From assembly GCA_003427395.1 (NCBI GenBank), contig BFEA01000176.1, positions 288,570 to 352,569 on the forward strand: DNA of 64,000 bases. Reading direction: 5' to 3'. Within the stretch, counting starts at the first letter, position 1, and each line of letters opens with the position of its first letter. The DNA comes from Chara braunii (Eukaryota > Streptophyta > Charophyceae > Charales > Characeae). Made by a program: the position numbers and the translations under genes. This document shows positions 58,201-64,000 of this stretch, piece by piece. Below the pieces are notes generated by a model, which saw only the letters and a list, made by a program, of their open reading frames with translations, did no database searches and was not told the origin of the DNA.

Positions 58201-61080
58201 ATGAAAAAGAAAAGATGAGGAGGGGATGGGGGGCTGGATTTCTGTGTTGATCTCCTGAGATTTCCTCACTGACGTCCCTCCACCCCCCCCCACCCTTCCC
58301 TCCACAGCCCCCCCTCTGCTCGCCACAATCCTAAGGAATCTGAGATATTCTTGTTGGGAAATTTGTGGAAGATTATAAGCATTCTTTCCTTACAAGTTTG
58401 ATTCTAGAACATCCAGCGTCAGTAGTATTCCTAAAATAGTTGGCTGAAGGATTGGCAAGGCTGCATCAGCGACTGTGATCCGTTGAAGATGGTCCTGAGT
58501 GTGGGATGGGTACCAAATTCCTTACTGGCAGTGATATTACTGGTGTTTGCCTGTGGGCAATTTCTATTTTTCGTTGTCAGTTTGCAATCATCTCTTAAAC
58601 CACCAGGACACAGGCCCAGCCTTGCAGAAATTTGTTTGTCACTTCGAAAATTTTCTGTCGTGGGTCTACCCGACCACATTGGCTGGCAGTGCCAGCCAAA
58701 TAAGAAAAAGTGCGCTGCTGACTGTTCGGAAAAGCATGGCGCTCCGTGCGGCGCCTCCAGGCTGCGGTGTACTGGTGGTATAAATCACCAGTAACCCCGA
58801 GCCTCTCTTCCCTTATGTGGGTTTCCCGTCTCATTGTGTGCCAAATGAAGGTGAATTGGTGCGGGCATGTTTTCGTTTTCTTCTTGCCTGGCACCACCGG
58901 CTATTGAGGTCTGTTAGCACTGTTCATCCGAGAATTGGGGTTGTATGCAAATTGTCTGAAACCTTTGCTTGTGAAGGTACTGTTGGTTTATGGCTGTTGG
59001 CTCGTTCCTGTTTGCTTGTGCAGTCTGGGACTGAGGCTCTTGCTTCCTTGGAGTCGACCACTGGGCTAGTTATACTTGCTTTTCAGTGCCCCTCACACCC
59101 ACCCTTGTCTGCCTTTATCATCCTTCCCTATGTCTATTCAACCTAGTGGCATAATCTCGTCACTATCATCAGTTATACTTGCTTTTCAGTGCCCCTCACA
59201 CCTAGTGGCATAATCTTGTCACTATCATCAGGAGAACATACTCGTTGTGCTTGTCTTTATCTTTTCTTTTCCGTCCTGCAATGGTGATGAGTGTGGCTGC
59301 TGTGCCTTGTGATGTTCACATCATCCCCTAACTACCTCTCTACTTTACCATGACTCCTGATGAGATTGTGCAGGTACCTCAGTTTATTCTGGAGGATGCA
59401 GAGTTACACGGCTGCGGGACAGACATCAACATTGTGGTTACACAGCCTCGACGAATTGCAGCTATCAGGTTGGTGGTTGTCTTTTTTTACCCTGAAGCTA
59501 GTACCTTATACATGCTTGGCCATAAAAGCGAGATGGTTAACAGACCCTTAGCTTTTCTGTGTTTTCTCATGACGTTTGTAAGTCCATTCAAAACGAACGT
59601 GTGACCAACCCATAGAGTGGACACCGAACCAACCAACAGCAGGGAAAAAAGTAACCTGCTCCTCGGAAAACCTAAGCGAAGAGTGCTTCTCCATGCAAAG
59701 TTTCCTCTCGCGCAGGGTTGCCCCCCAAAAAGTGACAATCCCCACTGCCTGCCTTCATCCTTGACCTCCACATTCCGCCACACCAACATCCTGCACCCAG
59801 CTATGGCGGGCGCCCACTACAGCCACATCAGCTGCTTATTCTCCCTGATCGGTCTCTGCTTCCCTCCGCTAATGCAGGAGCGCTCATGCCTGCTGCCTCA
59901 CTGTCCGAATGTCCAATGCAGCGCGGCCTGCAGACTTTGTGCTGGAGAGAAGGGTGTGTCGAGGAAGCCCTGTCCCAGTAGGCAGCACCTCTGTCCTACT
60001 GGGTCAGAGGGCAGGTCCCAACCTTTGCAGCTATCTCGTTGGCCGGGCCTACTGGTTAGTTGCAGAGATTGGTTGCCTCCTGTCAACCAACCAAGGGCTC
60101 TTGCCCGGCCTTCACTTAGGGCCGGCTTGAAAATTACAGGCCTCCGTTCACTTAGGTCGGCCTCCCTTGTTGGGGAGGGGCTTAAACAGCCCATGGAGGC
60201 CTGGAGCTTCAAGTATGGGCGAGCAAGGGTGGTCTCATTTAACGACCTGTTGCACTACCTTATGGACTCCTCTGCTGATGAAGGGCATGTTGGCTATGTG
60301 TTTTCTGTATCCTGCCGACTGGTTTCGTGACAAGTGGGGGAGGACGTTGTAAGCACGTGTGAACATAGGGGTCGTTTTGAGTACCTTTTTGTTGCACTCC
60401 TTCGCCAGATAGTGTTGGTACTCTCGTTCACATCCCTTGGTCCCAGTGCAGGTTCTGGTTCAAGATGACTGCTCTGAGTGTGAGTAATGCAACCTGGTTA
60501 TGCTGCTGTAATTGTTGGCATATTCTATTTTTCTCCTGTTGAGGCTTTTGCATTGCATCTCCTGATCAAGTCTGGGAGGATATGTATCCAGGTCGTCGGT
60601 TCTCAGCCAGATATGTGAATCAACATCTGAAGGGCTGATGTCATTTGTCTGCCCCAATCATCCAGGACTGCAATCTCTCTGACCTTTCCACTTCAGCTAG
60701 GAATAGCATTTGACTCATTTGTTAACCCCCATGAAGAAAGGGGTGCTGGTAGCTTCTGGTGCGAGAAGGTTGTGGAGATTCAATAGCCTTCCACTCGTCT
60801 GGTCCATTATGATATTGTTCTCGGTCTTTTTTTATTGCTGCATCCTCCTAAATCCTCAATGCATGCTCTCTTTTGTTCTGAAAGAGAATGTTTGGATTTG
60901 ATGGATAAATGCTTATTTCATGCTGCTGGTCATTTCAGTGTCGCAGAACGTGTAGCATGGGAGCGAGGCGAGCAGATTGGGAACAGCGTGGGTTATGCCA
61001 TCAGGCTTGACTCGGTAAACCCACGACCGAAGGGTAATATCATATTTTGCACAACTGGCATTCTTCTCCGTCGGCTGCAG
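40701..61080 (+). CDS. DExH-box RNA helicase with two dsRNA-binding domains (DHX9/RHA/MLE-like), 5' part
   Basis: Assembled from exons 40701-42110, 49413-49532, 52292-52501, 54303-54503, 55816-55916 (tentative), 56342-56975, 59374-59468 and 60939-61080. All introns have GT-AG ends and the phases match. About 970 residues are visible: a Gln/Pro/Ser-rich disordered N-terminus (about 1-420), dsRNA-binding domain 1 (about 424-510), domain 2 (about 530-640), a linker, then RecA1 motif [11 protein letters not shown], motif Ia [19 protein letters not shown] and [10 protein letters not shown]. Family members unwind RNA or RNA-DNA structures with ATP. The order of two dsRBDs before a DExH core and the wording [13 protein letters not shown] and PRP favour the DHX9/MLE branch, although plant dsRBD-containing DExH helicases are also close. 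The DEIH/DEAH motif and the rest lie beyond the window, after an intron of more than 2.9 kb holding a retroelement. Confidence 0.85.
42851..43102. repeat. 126-bp tandem duplication, G-rich
   Basis: ACTTGCTGACAATCATTCCC begins copies at 42851 and 42977. Both contain GGATGGGCGGGGGG and end CGTCAGCGGATGTATG. The copies differ by several substitutions. Confidence 0.9.
43160..43179. repeat. Poly-G tract
   Basis: About 18-20 consecutive G lie within a G-rich intron segment. Together with runs at 43896-43906 and 47931-47946, it shows a recurrent G/C homopolymer tendency. Confidence 0.85.
43810..44032. repeat. (GA)n arrays with interspersed CAAAGGGTAACGTTG
   Basis: Three GA tracts are each preceded by CAAAGGGTAACGTTG (about 43819, 43880 and 43984) and two by GAGGCGGGA as well. 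The array is a higher-order duplication of microsatellite plus a unique 24-bp spacer. Confidence 0.9.
45489..45549. repeat. Compound (GT)n(GA)n microsatellite
   Basis: About 20 GT units followed by about 14 GA units. A twin compound tract lies at 55184-55236. Confidence 0.95.
46600..47095. repeat. Degenerate tandem triplication
   Basis: GGAAATGAAC, GAGATGCTGAGGGAGCC and GATCTATG words recur in three units starting near 46630, 46850 and 46990. The second and third also share GGAGGCTTGGGCCATAAGGC. Confidence 0.8.
47374..47435. repeat. 31-bp exact tandem duplication
   Basis: AACGCGATGGCAGCTGACAT begins two identical units at 47374 and 47405. Identity suggests a recent event. Confidence 0.92.
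47519..47800. mobile_element. Foldback / MITE-like element
   Basis: The arm starting GTTGGGCCAGATTATCTATA (about 47519-47559) matches the reverse complement of 47578-47618 over about 41 bp with two mismatches. A second inverted pair, CTTCACCCGAATACAACG near 47650 and CGTTGTATTTGGGTGAAG near 47733, lies just downstream. The flank GGGCTCGTTTGACTTAGGG resembles DNA-transposon ends, but no clear target-site duplication was identified. Confidence 0.7.
48312..48480. repeat. About 82-bp tandem duplication
   Basis: CGTTATATAGCTGAG begins two copies (48312 and 48394). Both end in GATGTCATCACTATATCCAT. They differ by a few substitutions and a small indel. Confidence 0.92.
48492..48696. mobile_element. 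hAT-type MITE with intact 8-bp TSD
   Basis: Exact duplication GTTTGGAT lies at 48484-48491 and 48697-48704. The 205-bp element starts CATACTTGCAAGCAGACG and ends with the complement carrying one mismatch (18-bp TIRs). The inside is filled with CCGGAC/GTCCGG words in both directions, resembling hAT subterminal binding arrays. It cannot encode a protein. Clean TSD and TIRs indicate a recent insertion into intron 1. Confidence 0.92.
49413..49532 (+). CDS. Helicase exon 2: second half of dsRBD1
   Basis: Forty codons, phase 0 at both ends. The translation runs [15 protein letters not shown] and then [18 protein letters not shown], the C-terminal beta strand, KKEAE helix motif and alpha-2 of a dsRNA-binding domain. 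An in-frame TAG lies directly upstream, fixing the exon start at or after 49413. A start at 49443 is also possible but would remove a strand. Donor is CAT|GTGAGT. Confidence 0.8.
50535..50579 (+). repeat. Mini tRNA-like fold
   Basis: GCCTGTA (50535-50541) pairs perfectly with TACAGGC (50573-50579), a 7-bp acceptor-like stem. Immediately before the second strand, AGGGATCAAATCCCT forms a T-arm-like hairpin. D and anticodon arms are absent (about 45 nt in total). It is probably a deleted tRNA or SINE piece, not a working tRNA. Confidence 0.45.
51475..51640. repeat. Dispersed intronic repeat C, copy 1
   Basis: CCAGCCTTGCAGAAA, CGAAAATTTT, GACCACA-TGGCTGGCA-GCCA and AAGAAAAAAxTGCGxxG occur in the same order as at 58608-58775 in intron 6. 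The two copies are diverged. The middle contains a TGGCTGGCA/TGCCAGCCA inverted pair in the second copy. Confidence 0.7.
52292..52501 (+). CDS. Helicase exon 3: first half of dsRBD2
   Basis: Seventy codons, phase 0 both ends. It contains [20 protein letters not shown], then [16 protein letters not shown], where GPDHNK is the family hallmark at the turn before beta-2. Intriguingly, NPKxxLVxxPVFR is shared with exon 1. Donor is AAG|GTTGGT. Confidence 0.88.
52660..53032. mobile_element. Inverted-repeat element in intron 3 (MITE-like)
   Basis: GGGCCTCGCCTCAC (52660-52673) and GTGTGGCGAGGCCC (53019-53032) pair with one mismatch. Inside, CTCCCGAA/TTCGGGAG-like words repeat in both directions. No target-site duplication could be recognised, so class is undetermined. 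Confidence 0.5.
53256..53470. repeat. Tandem repeat with inverted TTGAC boxes
   Basis: GCCTGGAYGTGTGAC followed by TTGACTTTGGTCAA and TGACCCCAACAGTCA occurs twice (about 53260 and 53378), plus a third partial copy. TTGAC-TTTG-GTCAA is a perfect inverted pair of W-box cores. It lies in intron 3, so a regulatory role is speculative. Confidence 0.75.
54303..54503 (+). CDS. Helicase exon 4: second half of dsRBD2 and linker
   Basis: Sixty-seven codons. [40 protein letters not shown] and HEKGLLQKP complete the second dsRNA-binding domain. [19 protein letters not shown] begins the linker. The acceptor CAG at 54300-54302 is preferred over the AAG three bases earlier. Donor is CAG|GTATTG. Confidence 0.85.
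54839..54872. repeat. Perfect 13-bp hairpin in intron 4
   Basis: AATCTGGGCTGTG (54839-54851) and CACAGCCCAGATT (54860-54872) enclose 8 nt. Related partial words (CAGATC, GGGCTGA) lie nearby. Confidence 0.85.
55184..55236. repeat. Compound (GT)n(GA)n microsatellite
   Basis: About 15 GT units followed by about 11 GA units in intron 4. Same architecture as at 45489-45549. Confidence 0.95.
55816..55916 (+). CDS. Helicase exon 5 (tentative)
   Basis: 101 bp flanked by AAGCAG and GTAGAG. In phase 0 it reads [12 protein letters not shown], then [16 protein letters not shown] and TCQKY, ending with two bases that join a T at 56342 to give Ser. It restores the phase between exons 4 and 6. I recognise no domain, so the support is splice signals and frame only. 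Confidence 0.5.
56342..56975 (+). CDS. Helicase exon 6: linker and motif I
   Basis: About 211 codons. A long linker with [16 protein letters not shown] precedes [20 protein letters not shown] and [16 protein letters not shown], the typical lead-in and Walker A (motif I) of DExH helicases. The first residues depend on the acceptor chosen: 56342 fits exon 5, while 56352 is an alternative in phase 0. Donor is CAG|GTCAGT. Confidence 0.88.
57640..58055. repeat. About 207-bp tandem duplication
   Basis: GAAAAGATGCTATTCACATG begins copies near 57650 and 57857. Both run through CAGATCCATxTATCTATCCC and GACATGCGATGCACGGGAAT. Confidence 0.9.
58608..58775. repeat. Dispersed intronic repeat C, copy 2
   Basis: Partner of 51475-51640. 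It contains TTGGCTGGCAGTGCCAGCCAA, a perfect 9-bp inverted pair around 3 nt. Confidence 0.7.
59069..59230. repeat. Local direct duplication with deletion
   Basis: GTTATACTTGCTTTTCAGTG and CCTAGTGGCATAATC occur in two copies. The second lacks the roughly 50-bp middle present in the first. Confidence 0.9.
59374..59468 (+). CDS. Helicase exon 7: motif Ia
   Basis: 95 bp, phase 0 to 2. It reads [20 protein letters not shown] and [16 protein letters not shown] is motif Ia. The split codon AG|T gives Ser and with the next exon restores the family signature AISVAERVA. Confidence 0.93.
59469..60938 (+). other. Helicase intron 7 (1.5 kb)
   Basis: Ends GTTGGT...TTTCAG. A 237-codon open frame at 59617-60330 lies inside. 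Its Cys, Pro and Ser-rich translation has no recognisable domain and does not fit the splice phases. Confidence 0.75.
60939..61080 (+). CDS. Helicase exon 8: RecA1 continuation, motif Ib region
   Basis: 142 bp. After the split Ser it reads [34 protein letters not shown] and [13 protein letters not shown], all typical of the DExH core. It ends phase 0 at CAG|GTATAT. The next exon, which should carry DEIH/DEAH, is not in the window. Confidence 0.93.
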
Positions 61081-61470
61081 GTATATGCACTTTTGCTATT
61101 TCTTTTGTGTATCCTCTGAAATGTTCACGGTTAAAAGGATATATGCCAAAATGAGACTGGGTTTTATGTTGTGAATTTTTAGCAGAAGTTTTTGAAATCA
61201 TAGTCATAGTATATCTGTCCCTCAGGCTATTCTGATGGCGCCAGCTTGGCAGGCGCAAGTGTTTTGGTGCTTTGCAACATCATCCCTGTTTGAGCCTATG
61301 TTTTCGCCCATGGTACAACTGAACGGCTGTTGGTTCACTTTGCGTCCTCATTTTGGGTTGATTTATCAGGTTGTCGGTTTGTCAGGCGGGTAATCCTAGG
61401 ATGACAATAGTTTGGTTGGTGATGGAAGTGCTGTTACCAGGCCGAGACCAGGCGTCAGAATGGTTAGATG

Positions 61471-61533
61471 GGAGGAGAGGGGAGGGGAGGGGAGGAGTGG
61501 GGAGGAGAGGGGAGGAGAGGGGAGGAGAGAGAG
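61471..61533. repeat. GGGGA/GGAGA minisatellite
   Basis: Purine-only repeat of 5-10 bp units in intron 8. Confidence 0.9.
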
Positions 61534-61700
61534 CTTAGTGGGTGACTCCTGGATCAATGGAAGTGGTTGGGAACCAATTCATGTGTCATACGGACATGTG
61601 AATGGCCATATGATGTCGTTTTGTCTTAGACTATTGGCATAAGAATCTGTGTATAACCTACTTGTGTGCCCCAAATGATCACATGGCTCGATCCTTTGAT

Positions 61701-62141
61701 CTAGTCATGTGGCATGGATGAATGTTTTTGGCTCCACCAGGAGTGCAGTACCTTCTCTACCTTGCCATCTTTCTCCAGGCGAAAGTAGTCGTGAACCCCC
61801 TCAATATACTCTTCGACGCGCATCCTACTATTGTCTGCGAGGATGCTGACCACAGGCTCTTCTAGTCGTTGGACCTTTAGGTTCAACTTCAACTTCCTCA
61901 GCGCTTTACGGCTAATATAGCTCCTAGTCGCCCCGNTGTCTATGAGGGCTCCTACTCTAGCTCTAAATATCTCTACATCTGCNAGGATTAGCTGTCCTTT
62001 ACTATCCTTCTTCATCTTGGCCCAGGCTTGCCTCCTCTCTCTNAGTTCATCGNCTAAGCCTGTGAGGGAAGCGCCTAAAGAGACCCTAACACAAGCGATC
62101 TCTGGACAGCTTACTAGACGCTGGCCTGCAACCTCTGCCAT
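61701..62141 (-). pseudogene. Retroviral-type aspartic protease, truncated
   Basis: The frame contains VGALID-x-GATRSYIS, the D-(S/T)-G active site of retropepsins. The middle residue is unreadable because of the N at 61936 (ANC codon: Asn, Thr, Ser or Ile). RLEEPVVSILADNS follows. The expected C-terminal ILG-type motif is missing; after KVEKVLH the sequence turns into unrelated SWWSQKHSSMPHD-stop, marking the truncation. Confidence 0.8.
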
Positions 62142-62221
62142 GGAAATATGTGGAGTGGGAGACTCTACTTCGCTGGCACGCTCAGATCCACATACTCCTG
62201 AGGTAGGGGCAGTTGCAACCC

Positions 62222-62797
62222 CTACCGGCGACTGTCTTTTGCTGCCCCAGATGCAGCACGGTCCCTATACTTGGGACAGAATTTGATAATGTGGCCTGGG
62301 TCCCCGCAGAATACGCATTGAGAACTATTAATGCGTTCTTGCCATACCCTTTGATCTATACCCAGGTCTAACCAAGGTTGGCCTTCAGGCCGGCCTGGAT
62401 GCCACCTTCCTTGTCTGGGAGGTGACCGACTAGAACTCGGACGGTTAGACGGGGGACCTCCCCTTCCTCCCGCCTGGCGGTTGCCATAGCCGCCAACCCC
62501 CTGGCCGCCCTGCCCTCGGCCACCCTGGGCCCGACCACTTGGGCCGGACCGTTGTTCTCCTTGCGGCCTGCCTCCAGCCGCGACAGCAGCGTAGGTTCTC
62601 CCCTGGCCTGCGCTGTTGTCCTCCTCTAATCCCCACTCGATGTCAGAGTAGGGAACCTCCTCTGCACCACCTTCCTCCATCGTTAAGATCTTTGGCCTTG
62701 ATTTGGCCTGAGATGGTGCGTCCCTTCCACGTTTTTCCCTTAGAAAGATCCTTGTGCCAGAACGTGGTAACTGGCGACGCTTGGGCGGCAAATGCAA
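62222..62797 (-). CDS. Gag C-terminal nucleocapsid with CCHC zinc knuckle
   Basis: A basic Gly/Arg/Gln-rich stretch (RGQGGQGVGGYGNRQAGGRG) precedes C-V-F-C-G-D-P-G-H-I-I-K-F-C, a perfect CX2CX4HX4C knuckle that binds RNA in Gag. This frame is shifted by +1 relative to the upstream Gag frame and should be joined to it around 62660-62690. The Met used as its formal start is not a real start. Confidence 0.85.
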   Translation of the reverse strand: MHLPPKRRQLPRSGTRIFLREKRGRDAPSQAKSRPKILTMEEGGAEEVPYSDIEWGLEEDNSAGQGRTYAAVAAGGRPQGEQRSGPSGRAQGGRGQGGQGVGGYGNRQAGGRGGPPSNRPSSSRSPPRQGRWHPGRPEGQPWLDLGIDQRVWQERINSSQCVFCGDPGHIIKFCPKYRDRAASGAAKDSRR

Positions 62798-63995
62798 CTG
62801 CCTCCCGACTAAGTGTATCGTAAGTCATGCCCTGCTGATTCTTCTTCTCAAAGAAGTGTCCGTGAATATTTTCAGGCAGGGCGCGGTAGAAGAGGTTAAG
62901 GAGTTGCACATCAGTGACTCCATGCCCAGGGACTGCAATCAGTTCGTGCATAGCGGACTTTAGCGCATGCACACTCTTCCACTGGCGAGTGTGGATCATT
63001 TGAAGTTTGTCTGAGGCCTTAAGGCCCCGCGTGACATCAGAAAATCGCTCGCTGAGGGCTTTCAGGAAGTCGGAGAGAGGTGTCAGTCTGGAGTATGTAA
63101 CCATATCGTTATCGCAGTTGGCAGCGCGGGCTAGCGACCTAGCAAAGCTAGTTGCTTCGTCTCTAAGGGCCTGGAAGGCCACCAAAGTGTGGTCTTCAGG
63201 TGTGACTCCCTGCAGATACAGATAGGAGTGCACATTGGCCTCCCAGTTATCAAAATCTTCACCCTTCTTCCCACTGAAGGGTTCGGGAAATCGGACCTTG
63301 ACTTTCTCGCGACGTGGTGGGGCCGGCTCCTCTTCCTTAGGGGCCGCTAGCTTGGCGCCTTCAATGGTGCCAGTACAAAACTCTCGGGTCCTATTAATCG
63401 CAATGTCCACTTCGGTCAGCAGGTGTTTCATCATGTTGCACGCGAAGTCCTTGAACCCCGCGCGTATCGCGTCTATCTTGATGTCTTGACTGCGTTCGTA
63501 CTGCATTTGTTCCCGCTGTGCGACTAATAAAGCCTCTACACTTTGGATCAGCGTATCTAGCTTGGTTGCTAGCTCAGTCTCCGCTCGGATCTTCCCCATC
63601 CTAACTTCCACCGCTCTTAGGTCCTTGTCCGCCCTCTCTGCCGCTTCCAATCTCCTGACCCTTTCTTGGGATAACCGGTATCTCCACGCCATTTGCTGTT
63701 CCTCCTCCTTTGCCCCTCTCTTTACTGGATCCCTCTCTGCTTCAATTTGCCTCCTGGCTGCTTCTCTTTCTTCCTCGGGTACAGCCATCTCAGCCTCTTG
63801 GTCTTCCCCTAACTTCAAATGTGCGGCCCACTCCTGCGCCCTTTCCGCAATCTCCGCTTCTTTACTTGTGCTTCCTCCTCCTCTTCTCCTCTCTAGCGGT
63901 CTTTCTTCTTCTTCTTCCACTTCTTCTTTTTCTTCTTCTTCTTCCGCCTGAATAGCTGCCATCTTCTCCTCCTGCTCCTTCTTCCATCTTTCCAT
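62643..63995 (-). CDS. Gag-like polyprotein, matrix/capsid part
   Basis: 450 codons remain open to the window edge, so the true start may lie outside. Residues 1-200 are highly charged and likely coiled-coil (Glu/Lys/Arg, many EEE runs). From about 233, VRFPEPFSGKKGEDFDNWEA opens a gypsy-type retrotransposon Gag domain, including LKALSERFSDV and VTDVQLLNLFYRALPENIHG. The frame ends in GGRWCRGGSLL-stop, while the natural continuation (EEVPYSDIEW) is in the next frame. This points to an indel or frameshift site. Confidence 0.85.
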   Translation of the reverse strand: MERWKKEQEEKMAAIQAEEEEEKEEVEEEEERPLERRRGGGSTSKEAEIAERAQEWAAHLKLGEDQEAEMAVPEEEREAARRQIEAERDPVKRGAKEEEQQMAWRYRLSQERVRRLEAAERADKDLRAVEVRMGKIRAETELATKLDTLIQSVEALLVAQREQMQYERSQDIKIDAIRAGFKDFACNMMKHLLTEVDIAINRTREFCTGTIEGAKLAAPKEEEPAPPRREKVKVRFPEPFSGKKGEDFDNWEANVHSYLYLQGVTPEDHTLVAFQALRDEATSFARSLARAANCDNDMVTYSRLTPLSDFLKALSERFSDVTRGLKASDKLQMIHTRQWKSVHALKSAMHELIAVPGHGVTDVQLLNLFYRALPENIHGHFFEKKNQQGMTYDTLSREAVAFAAQASPVTTFWHKDLSKGKTWKGRTISGQIKAKDLNDGGRWCRGGSLL

Positions 63996-64000
63996 CTCCT

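Larger units (their letters stand above)
56976..59373 (+). other. Helicase intron 6 (2.4 kb)
   Basis: Ends GTCAGT...GTGCAG. It contains a 207-bp tandem duplication (57640-58055), repeat C copy 2, and a local duplication at 59069-59230. No exon was found. Confidence 0.75.
61720..64000 (-). mobile_element. LTR retrotransposon fragment (gypsy-like), truncated
   Basis: Gag, zinc knuckle and protease are read in order on the - strand. The element enters at the right edge and breaks off in the protease near 61720, before any reverse transcriptase. No LTR, primer-binding site or TSD is visible. It sits antisense in intron 8 of the helicase gene. Four N bases (61936, 61983, 62043, 62053) suggest that reads from several genomic copies were merged. 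Confidence 0.85.

Noticed and set aside
59617-60330. 237-codon frame as a helicase exon or nested gene
   Set aside because: It lies inside an intron whose flanking exons join perfectly without it (AISVAERVA), and no domain is recognised.

Overview
The window looks like nuclear DNA from a streptophyte green plant or alga, most likely a charophyte such as Chara. This is inferred from a multi-exon helicase gene with very long canonical GT-AG introns, a plastid ndhF fragment embedded in repeats, gypsy-type and LINE-type retroelements, and extreme simple repeats. It is repeat-dominated and gene-poor, and it contains assembly defects: a sequencing adapter at 39-76, two N-gaps, and four single N bases.

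Layout. 1-76 is a chimeric joint: a 38-bp piece that recurs at 19324-19361, followed by a complete Nextera mate-pair junction adapter. 0.66-4.1 kb is a decayed LINE in which the endonuclease and reverse transcriptase are still readable through stops. About 6.9-13 kb, 22.7-27.2 kb (inverted) and 32.1-36.7 kb are three diverged copies of one long non-coding composite repeat. It is built mostly from arrays of short hairpins. Within an array the roughly 20-nt loop is conserved, while the stem sequence changes from copy to copy yet stays self-complementary. 13.1-16.5 and 17.4-20.6 kb are a segmental duplication; only the second copy carries the ndhF piece. 30.3-32.9 kb holds tandem duplications, compound microsatellites and a 162-bp poly-C tract. 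36.7-40.6 kb contains nothing I can identify.

The one convincing host gene runs from 40701 to beyond the right edge on the + strand. Eight exons can be assembled (seven well supported, one tentative). They encode a Gln/Pro-rich N-terminus, two tandem double-stranded-RNA-binding domains, and the start of a DExH-box helicase core resembling the DHX9/RHA/MLE group (motifs I, Ia and Ib visible). The DEIH/DEAH exon is not reached. Both dsRNA-binding domains are split by a phase-0 intron at the same place. Introns hold a TSD-flanked hAT-type MITE, foldback elements, tandem duplications and tRNA-like fragments. The last visible intron contains, on the - strand, a Gag / zinc-knuckle / aspartic-protease fragment of an LTR retrotransposon that runs off the right edge.

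The best candidate for something undescribed is the hairpin-array repeat family with conserved loops and covarying stems. A second one is the 148-bp double-palindrome array at 25.6-26.8 kb.
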